From: Reyranella soli
GTDB taxonomy: Bacteria; Pseudomonadota; Alphaproteobacteria; Reyranellales; Reyranellaceae
Direction: 5' to 3'
NCBI RefSeq assembly: GCF_007992495.1
Contig: NZ_BKAJ01000120.1
Coordinates: forward strand, 1-43,661
Length of the DNA stretch: 43,661 nucleotides
Shown here: one piece after another, positions 38,592 through 43,661 of the stretch
How positions within the stretch are numbered: position 1 is the first letter of the stretch
Layout of the letters: each line of letters opens with the position of its first letter
Translations under genes and position numbers: made by a program
The notes under the pieces: generated by a model
What the model was told of the DNA's origin: nothing
The model's database searches: none
Seen by the model: the letters and a program-made list of their open reading frames with translations, nothing else

Positions 38592-40657
38592 GCCGCCGCC
38601 TCGAGGATAAGATTGAGATAAGCGTCGACCCGGGCAGTCCAGCCGGGCGGCACGAGGGTCGTGGCGTCCATCTGTTCGACGATCGCCGGGCCGGCGAAGC
38701 GGTTGCCGGGGCGCAGAGCCTCGCGGCCGTAGACGGGGGTGTCAACGAAATCGGCAGCTTCAGCCAGCCATACCGAACGACGCTGCACGATGGCGCCGGA
38801 CGCATCCGGTCCGGTCTCGGGATGCGCCAAGAGCTCGGCCTTGCACACCTCGCCAGTCGCCTCGACACGCAGGGTGACGATCTGTACCGGATCGCCGTCG
38901 GCCGCAAAGCCGTAGCGCTGGCGATGCACGTCGGAGAAACCTGCCGCCAACGCCTGCAGCGTCGCCTTGGAGACGGGGCCTTCGGGCACCGCCACACTCA
39001 GCTCATAGTTCTGGCCGTGGTAGCGCATGTCGACGGTGCGCGTGATGTGCCGGTCGCCGGAAGCAATGCCTTCGTGCTCGAACCAGCGCTCAGCGCGCTC
39101 AGCCAGGGCCGCGAATCCCTCGGCGACGTCGGCCGTCGAAGCCTCGGTCGCGGGCATCAGGCGCGTCAGGGCGAAGTCGGCGCGCAGGTCGGTCAGGAGC
39201 AGGCCCATGGCGCAGAGGATGCCGGGATTGGCCGGCACCAGCACGCGGCCGATCTCGAGCTCCCGGGCGAGGCGCGCGGCGTGCAAGGGCCCCGCCCCGC
39301 CGAACGCCATCAGCGTGTAGTCGCGCGGATCGTGGCCGCGCTGCACGGAGATGACGCGGATGGCGCGCGCCATGTTCGCCGTGACCACCGACAGGACGCC
39401 CTGCGCCGTCTGCGGCACGCCAAGCCCCAGCGTTCCGGCCAGGCGCGCGATCGCCTGCTCGGCGAGGTCGCGGCGAATCTTCATGCGGCCGCCCAGCAGA
39501 TGCTGCGGGTTCAAGGTCTGCAGCACGACGTTGGCGTCGGTGACGGCGGGCTCCGGATTGCCCTTGTCGTAACAGGCAGGTCCGGGATCAGCGCCAGCCG
39601 AGCGCGGCCCCACCTTCAAAAGGCCGCCGCTGTCGATGTAGGCGATTGAGCCGCCGCCCGCGCCGACGGTGTGGATGTCGAGCATCGGCGCCTTGATCGG
39701 ATAGCCGTGCACCGTCGCTTCGGCGGCGAGCCGGCAGCGACCGCCCTGCAGCAACGCCACATCGGTCGAGGTGCCGCCCATGTCGAAGGTGATGAGATCC
39801 TCGAAGCCCGCCAGCCGGCCGATCGCCTGGGCGCCGACCACGCCGGTCGAGGGGCCCGACAGCACCGTGCGCACCGGCATCTCGGCCGCGGTGGCAAAGC
39901 CGATGACGCCACCGTTGGACTGCGTGAGATGCGGCGTGGCCGTCATGCCGAGTGCCGCAAGCCGCGGGCTCAGCCGCCGGATGTAGTTCTCCATTACCGG
40001 GCCGAGATAGGCGTTCAGCACCACCGTCGACAGCCGCTCGAACTCGCGGAACTCCGGGGCGATCTCATGACCGGCCGAGATGAAGGCGTCGGGCATCTCC
40101 TCGCGCAGGATCGCCACCGCGCGCTTCTCGTGATCGGGGCGGACGAAGCCGTAGAGGAAGGACACGGCGACGGCCTTCACGCCGGCAGCCTTCAAGGCTC
40201 GGGCGGCGGCGCGCATCCGGTCCTCGTCGAGCGGCACGTCGACCTCGCCCGTGTGGCGCAGGCGCTCGGGCACTTCCAGCCGCAGGTCGCGCGGCACCAG
40301 AGTTTTAGGCTTGTCGGCCTGGATGTCGTAGAGGTCGGGCCGCTTCTGGCGGCCGATCTCGAGCAGGTCGCGGAAGCCGTCGGTGGTCACCAGCCCGGTC
40401 TTCACACCGCGATGCTGGATCAGCGCATTGGTCGCGACCGTAGTGCCGTGACCGAAGTAGACGATGGGCGCCGCGGGATCCTTCGCCTCCGGCGCAACGC
40501 GCCGCATCCCCTCTTCCACGCCCTGGGCGATGCCGCGCGAGGGATCGTCGGGAGTCGACGGCACCTTCCAGGTCTCGATCCGGCCTTCCTGTTCATCGAA
40601 GAGGCAGATGTCGGTGAAGGTTCCGCCTGAATCTACCCCGACCCGCCAGCGCGACAT
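38588..40657 (-). CDS. hyuA: hydantoinase A / 5-oxoprolinase alpha-type subunit
   Basis: A 689-residue ATPase-fold subunit. The N-terminal phosphate-binding motif is WRVGVDSGGTFTDIC and the second is TFDMGGTSTDVALLQGG, marks of the sugar-kinase/actin/Hsp70 fold. It supplies the ATP-activating half of the complex, phosphorylating the ring carbonyl while HyuB completes ring opening. The central sequence LVTTDGFRDLLEIGRQKRPDLYD and the later VTDANVVLQTL are standard. ATG 40657 is 78 bp from the stop of the nuclease-like gene upstream on the same strand. Together with HyuB it probably forms a heteromeric cytoplasmic enzyme. Confidence 0.88.
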   Translation of the reverse strand: MSRWRVGVDSGGTFTDICLFDEQEGRIETWKVPSTPDDPSRGIAQGVEEGMRRVAPEAKDPAAPIVYFGHGTTVATNALIQHRGVKTGLVTTDGFRDLLEIGRQKRPDLYDIQADKPKTLVPRDLRLEVPERLRHTGEVDVPLDEDRMRAAARALKAAGVKAVAVSFLYGFVRPDHEKRAVAILREEMPDAFISAGHEIAPEFREFERLSTVVLNAYLGPVMENYIRRLSPRLAALGMTATPHLTQSNGGVIGFATAAEMPVRTVLSGPSTGVVGAQAIGRLAGFEDLITFDMGGTSTDVALLQGGRCRLAAEATVHGYPIKAPMLDIHTVGAGGGSIAYIDSGGLLKVGPRSAGADPGPACYDKGNPEPAVTDANVVLQTLNPQHLLGGRMKIRRDLAEQAIARLAGTLGLGVPQTAQGVLSVVTANMARAIRVISVQRGHDPRDYTLMAFGGAGPLHAARLARELEIGRVLVPANPGILCAMGLLLTDLRADFALTRLMPATEASTADVAEGFAALAERAERWFEHEGIASGDRHITRTVDMRYHGQNYELSVAVPEGPVSKATLQALAAGFSDVHRQRYGFAADGDPVQIVTLRVEATGEVCKAELLAHPETGPDASGAIVQRRSVWLAEAADFVDTPVYGREALRPGNRFAGPAIVEQMDATTLVPPGWTARVDAYLNLILEAAA

Positions 40658-40735
40658 GCCATTTGCCCTAATTGTTCGTCATTCAAATGATAGTCGGTCG
40701 GCGCGCGGTACTTCAAGACAAGCGGTAGCCACCAA

Positions 40736-42652
40736 TCAACTGGCTGGCAACGTCGAATGCATCGTATTGATGATGGTCATACGGCGGGTGGTTCCATCGA
40801 TATCGAGAGCGTGCCACGCCGTTCCTCTGATGTCGGTTGGCCGAACCTCGACGACCGATCCGTTGATCTGCGCGGTCAACGTCGTTGAAGAAGGAAAGCC
40901 GCTTCCCCCGGAATAGATGTGAACCCAAAGTTCATAACGCCCGTCGCGCCATCTGCCGACGCGCATGACTTCCGGCGCCTGCCCACCGCGCTGCACATCG
41001 CGCAGCAGCTCGATCCACGGCGCCGTCGCGACGCTCCCCAGGCCGCCATAGAAGACGTGGCCGGCGGCGTCTCCGGCAGGGAAGACGATGAAATGAAGGT
41101 CAAGGTCAATCGCCTGATCATCCCACGCCAATGAGAAGGTTGCCTCGTCGGCCAGATTCTGAGAAGGCGCCAGCCCATCGAGCACGGATGGCGGCGGGGC
41201 AGGAACGTGACGAGCCACGAGACTGCGGAAACGCTCGCGCACTTCCGATTCGGCCGGGCGGAAACTACCGAGCAAAGTCACTCGATCATCAATCTTTCGC
41301 CATGCCTCCTCCAAGTATCCCGGAACCGATGATACCAAGCGGTCGGCGTCCATATCGCCGTAGTTCACCAGGATGACTTCGGCATTACCGCTGTTGATTG
41401 CATAATCGACCGCCGCCTCGAGGAAATTCTTGCGGCTTGGCTTGGCGTACTGCTTGCATTCGACGATCAGGACTTGCGAGCTTCTCTCGGTCACCGGTTC
41501 CCTGACGATCCGCCAATCCGGCTGTATGTTCCGCTTGCGTTTCTTGCTGAAGAGAATGGTAGCGCGCGTGCGGAGTTCGGCGAACAGGTAGAGAGGCGGC
41601 ACGCTGCGAATCGTGGCGACGTGCGTTGCGGCGAACCGAAAGCGAAGGCCGCCATTGACCGGATGGAACACCAGCCGATGATAGCCCGTTGCTTCCGCTA
41701 TCTGCGTTGCGACCCAGAGGCCGAAAAGCTGGTCTCGCTGCTTCCACAGCGGCAGGTTCAGGAACTCCTCGAGTACCTGGGAGACGACCTCTTCCTCGCT
41801 GTGCTGAACATGCGTTTCGAGGAACGCTTGGAGGTTGCTGATGATTGGCTCGATATTCGGATCTCCGGGTCGGGCGCGCAGTCGCGCGACCAACTGGTCG
41901 AGCTCCGCGAACGTGCTTCCGATCCATCTGTCATGGTCGGCCTGAAGGACCGCCGCCAGTTCCTCGCTGGACGGGGTCCCCACGCGCCTCTCGTAGGTAA
42001 AGGAACCTTCGTGAGGCTGTGCGCCGTTTGCGACAAGCAGTTCTATCGCCGTCGATACCACCCGGCGCGTTTCTCTTACGACGAAGTCACCCTTCGAATT
42101 ACCTGTGCTGGGCAGTTGAGGGAGCGGCATGAGCCATTCCCCCGCGGAGTAGGCTTCCAACCAGCGAGCGATTTCCGGCGAGGTTGCTTCCTGGCGATCT
42201 ACTGGCCGGATTATCCGCTCCAGTCCCCAGAGGACATCGATGGTCAGCGGCTGCTTGGCCACCAGTTGACGGAAGCGACGAAATTCTTCTCGGTATGCCT
42301 TGAAGTGCTGGAGATCGAACTTGATGCCATCGGGCGACGACGCGCTGAAATCAAATGTGATCTGCAGATTCTCATCGGAAAAGCGCGCGTCCGCTTGCAC
42401 GAACATGTTCCAGATTTCCTTGGCCATGTCGTCAAAAGGTTCACAGCAAGCCAGGAACGCTTCCAGGAATTTCGACGCCGTCAGTTTGCGTTTGCGCAAG
42501 CTCGCTTCGATGTCCGCATTCTCTTCCAGCCCCAACTCTCCTGAAAGCCGCACCACGAAGTCCTTGTCGTAGGTATCCTCATCGAGGCCGGATTCCTTCA
42601 GTCGTCTCCAAACCGAGAGTGCGTCCGTCAGCAGCCGAGCGCTTGATGACAT
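40736..42652 (-). CDS. PD-(D/E)xK nuclease-like protein with C-terminal DUF2135/YfaP-like domain
   Basis: A 638-residue protein I cannot assign to a named family. Residues 1-340 are mainly helical. A restriction-endonuclease-like core follows: a helix GLWVATQIAEATGYHRLV, the Asp379 of IQPDWRIV, then Glu398 and Lys400 of VLIVECKQY, and a helix-strand pair NFLEAAVDYA ... AEVILVNYG. The order D-x18-E-x-K fits PD-(D/E)xK nucleases. The last 130 residues (AIDLDLHFIVFPAGDAAGHVFYGG, then YELWVHIYSGG) resemble the DUF2135/YfaP beta-sandwich. No signal peptide is present. By eye the gene is AT-richer than its neighbours. An inverted repeat precedes it. Defence or stress-nuclease roles are possible but unproven. 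A GAGGGGAAG ribosome site lies before ATG 42652. Confidence 0.7.
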   Translation of the reverse strand: MSSSARLLTDALSVWRRLKESGLDEDTYDKDFVVRLSGELGLEENADIEASLRKRKLTASKFLEAFLACCEPFDDMAKEIWNMFVQADARFSDENLQITFDFSASSPDGIKFDLQHFKAYREEFRRFRQLVAKQPLTIDVLWGLERIIRPVDRQEATSPEIARWLEAYSAGEWLMPLPQLPSTGNSKGDFVVRETRRVVSTAIELLVANGAQPHEGSFTYERRVGTPSSEELAAVLQADHDRWIGSTFAELDQLVARLRARPGDPNIEPIISNLQAFLETHVQHSEEEVVSQVLEEFLNLPLWKQRDQLFGLWVATQIAEATGYHRLVFHPVNGGLRFRFAATHVATIRSVPPLYLFAELRTRATILFSKKRKRNIQPDWRIVREPVTERSSQVLIVECKQYAKPSRKNFLEAAVDYAINSGNAEVILVNYGDMDADRLVSSVPGYLEEAWRKIDDRVTLLGSFRPAESEVRERFRSLVARHVPAPPPSVLDGLAPSQNLADEATFSLAWDDQAIDLDLHFIVFPAGDAAGHVFYGGLGSVATAPWIELLRDVQRGGQAPEVMRVGRWRDGRYELWVHIYSGGSGFPSSTTLTAQINGSVVEVRPTDIRGTAWHALDIDGTTRRMTIINTMHSTLPAS

Positions 42653-42677
42653 TGAACATCTTCCCCTCGATGATCAG

Positions 42678-42700
42678 TAGAATGCATATCGGTCATTCTA
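42678..42700. promoter_or_regulatory. inverted repeat upstream of the nuclease-like gene
   Basis: TAGAATG (42678-42684) and CATTCTA (42694-42700) are perfect 7-bp arms with a 9-bp spacer, 25 bp before the start codon of the nuclease-like gene. Their position and half-site spacing suit a repressor operator that could silence this gene. No regulator is encoded in the window beside it. Confidence 0.5.
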
Positions 42701-42769
42701 CCACAGGTGGAGAAGATACGCAGCCGCCGCCTCGGCCTGAGATATTTGACTGGCGGCCTGGCGTTGCGG

Positions 42770-43661
42770 TCAGACGTTGCCGGGGTGGACGGCTCCTGAC
42801 AGCGTACTTGCGTAGACGTCCTGCCACTTCTTGTCGCTGTCAGGGCTGATGAAATAGCCGCTGCGTGCGCCGCGATAGACGTTGGGGTCCTCGGCGCCGG
42901 GCGGCAGCGCGCCGCTCTCGCTGAGCGCCCGCGCCGCGCGCAGGAGGCGGCGACGCGTGCGGGTGATCATCTGGTCCGACGGCGCCAGGTGCTCGTGGCC
43001 GAAGTCGGTGACGGGGCCCATGCTTTCGGTGATCGCCTGGTCCTGCAGATGGATGCCGTCGATGCCGCTGTAGATCCGATTGCTGCGCTGCGCTTCGCGG
43101 TCCATGCCCCAATCGTTGGTCTCGTCCATGGCCATACGCCAGCGGCCGAGCCAATCCGTGGTATTGGGCAGCATCCTGATGCCGCCGCGGCCGGTGCCGC
43201 CGATCGGCGTGCCGTCCTTGAACCTGGGTTGCGGCAGGGCCTGCGCCGACTTGGCATGCTTCCAGAAGATGAACACGAACATGCAGTGCCCATCGTCGAT
43301 CGGCACCCAGGCGCGGGCATGCATGTGGCTGTTGAATTCGCCGTTGGGCGCCTGCGACCAGCAGGGGAACAGGAAGTTGGCGAAGCGCCAGTAGGTCTGG
43401 CACGGCCCGGCGGCGCGGTAACCGGCGTACTGCGTGCCCCACGGCGTGTCGGCGACGTGGTACTGCGGCGCGCGGTTGGTGATGGTGAAGTAGAACGGAT
43501 CGGTCTCGGGCACGTCCTCAGGGTCGACGTGGCCAGCATGCAGGAAGCCGAAATGGGCGGTGTCGATCTCGCCCTCGAGCGCCTGCAGCCAGTTGCAATT
43601 GCGCTGCATCATGTGGACGACGATCTCGTCGGGCGGGAGATCCAGCACCTCGAAGGCCGGC
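42770..43661 (-). CDS. Rieske-type aromatic ring-hydroxylating dioxygenase, alpha subunit, C-terminal part
   Basis: This gene runs off the right edge; about 297 codons are visible. The catalytic mononuclear-iron domain is present, with the two His of the site in NWLQALEGEIDTAHFGFLH (D-x2-H-x4-H spacing). The Asp ligand may lie later, around AMDETNDWGMDR. The sequence resembles phthalate 4,5-dioxygenase-like or vanillate-type oxygenases, which take electrons from a reductase. The Rieske 2Fe-2S domain must be beyond the window. The stop is at 42770-42772. It is separated from the nuclease-like gene by 117 bp on the same strand, with an inverted repeat between. Confidence 0.85.
   Translation of the reverse strand, partial: PAFEVLDLPPDEIVVHMMQRNCNWLQALEGEIDTAHFGFLHAGHVDPEDVPETDPFYFTITNRAPQYHVADTPWGTQYAGYRAAGPCQTYWRFANFLFPCWSQAPNGEFNSHMHARAWVPIDDGHCMFVFIFWKHAKSAQALPQPRFKDGTPIGGTGRGGIRMLPNTTDWLGRWRMAMDETNDWGMDREAQRSNRIYSGIDGIHLQDQAITESMGPVTDFGHEHLAPSDQMITRTRRRLLRAARALSESGALPPGAEDPNVYRGARSGYFISPDSDKKWQDVYASTLSGAVHPGNV

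Noticed and set aside
36907..38997. Long minus-strand open frame (696 codons) overlapping hyuB and hyuA
   Set aside because: Composition is arginine-rich and random-looking, while the hyuB frame has strong family motifs in the same place.

Overview
The window is high-GC chromosomal DNA (estimated by eye at about 65% G+C) from what looks like a free-living alphaproteobacterium. The clues are the gph/glmU/glmS arrangement, an RpoE-ChrR type ECF sigma/anti-sigma pair, several Tat-type leader peptides, and many amine, hydantoin and peptide catabolism genes. The style fits Reyranella- or Bradyrhizobium-like soil bacteria, but the genus is an inference. There is no phage, transposase, rRNA or CRISPR array.

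Layout. 1-2445 is housekeeping: the 5' end of glmS, glmU, a divergent phosphoglycolate phosphatase (gph) and tRNA-Val(CAC) with a good sigma70 promoter. 2450-6349 holds a B12-binding radical SAM enzyme resembling hopanoid C-3 methylase HpnR, a secreted dienelactone-hydrolase-like protein, and a 2-oxoglutarate oxygenase fused to a cysteine-less peroxiredoxin-like domain. The oxygenase lies behind an apparently leaderless promoter that is repeated 0.9 kb away. 6362-10433 (minus strand) is rpoE-chrR, a carboxymuconolactone decarboxylase-like protein, an MlrC-type M81 protein and a membrane-anchored helical-repeat protein. 10523-13127 has a divergent M20 peptidase and an iron-containing alcohol dehydrogenase. 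13502-17670 is a run of small plus-strand genes: a lone receiver domain, a STAS-like protein, a Gly/Ala/Ser-rich secreted protein, a TonB-like protein and secreted unknowns. 17769-22978 (minus) carries a large S53 (sedolisin) protease with a C-terminal DUF4114-like region, a frameshifted alpha/beta hydrolase whose start codon sits in a perfect hairpin, and a Tat-exported serine hydrolase.

23213-34403 is a nitrogen-compound catabolism region. A two-helix membrane protein of lower GC is followed by an agmatinase-family hydrolase, a class III aminotransferase and a FAD amine oxidoreductase, all on the minus strand. Divergent from these is a complete dpp/opp-type ABC importer (two permeases, two ATPases). 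A substrate-binding protein and an LLM monooxygenase converge on the importer. 34511-40657 has a polysaccharide-deacetylase-fold protein, a zinc-peptidase-like protein with a small partner, a lipoprotein, and an HyuB-HyuA hydantoinase/oxoprolinase pair.

The most unusual gene is at 40736-42652. It has a PD-(D/E)xK nuclease-like core and a C-terminal DUF2135/YfaP-like beta domain, lies in AT-richer DNA, and is preceded by an inverted repeat that could be an operator. The window ends inside a Rieske-type ring-hydroxylating oxygenase. No complete, clearly new multi-gene system is evident. The best leads for new biology are this nuclease-like gene, the hairpin-embedded start codon, the repeated leaderless promoter, and the ChrR that lacks its zinc cysteines.
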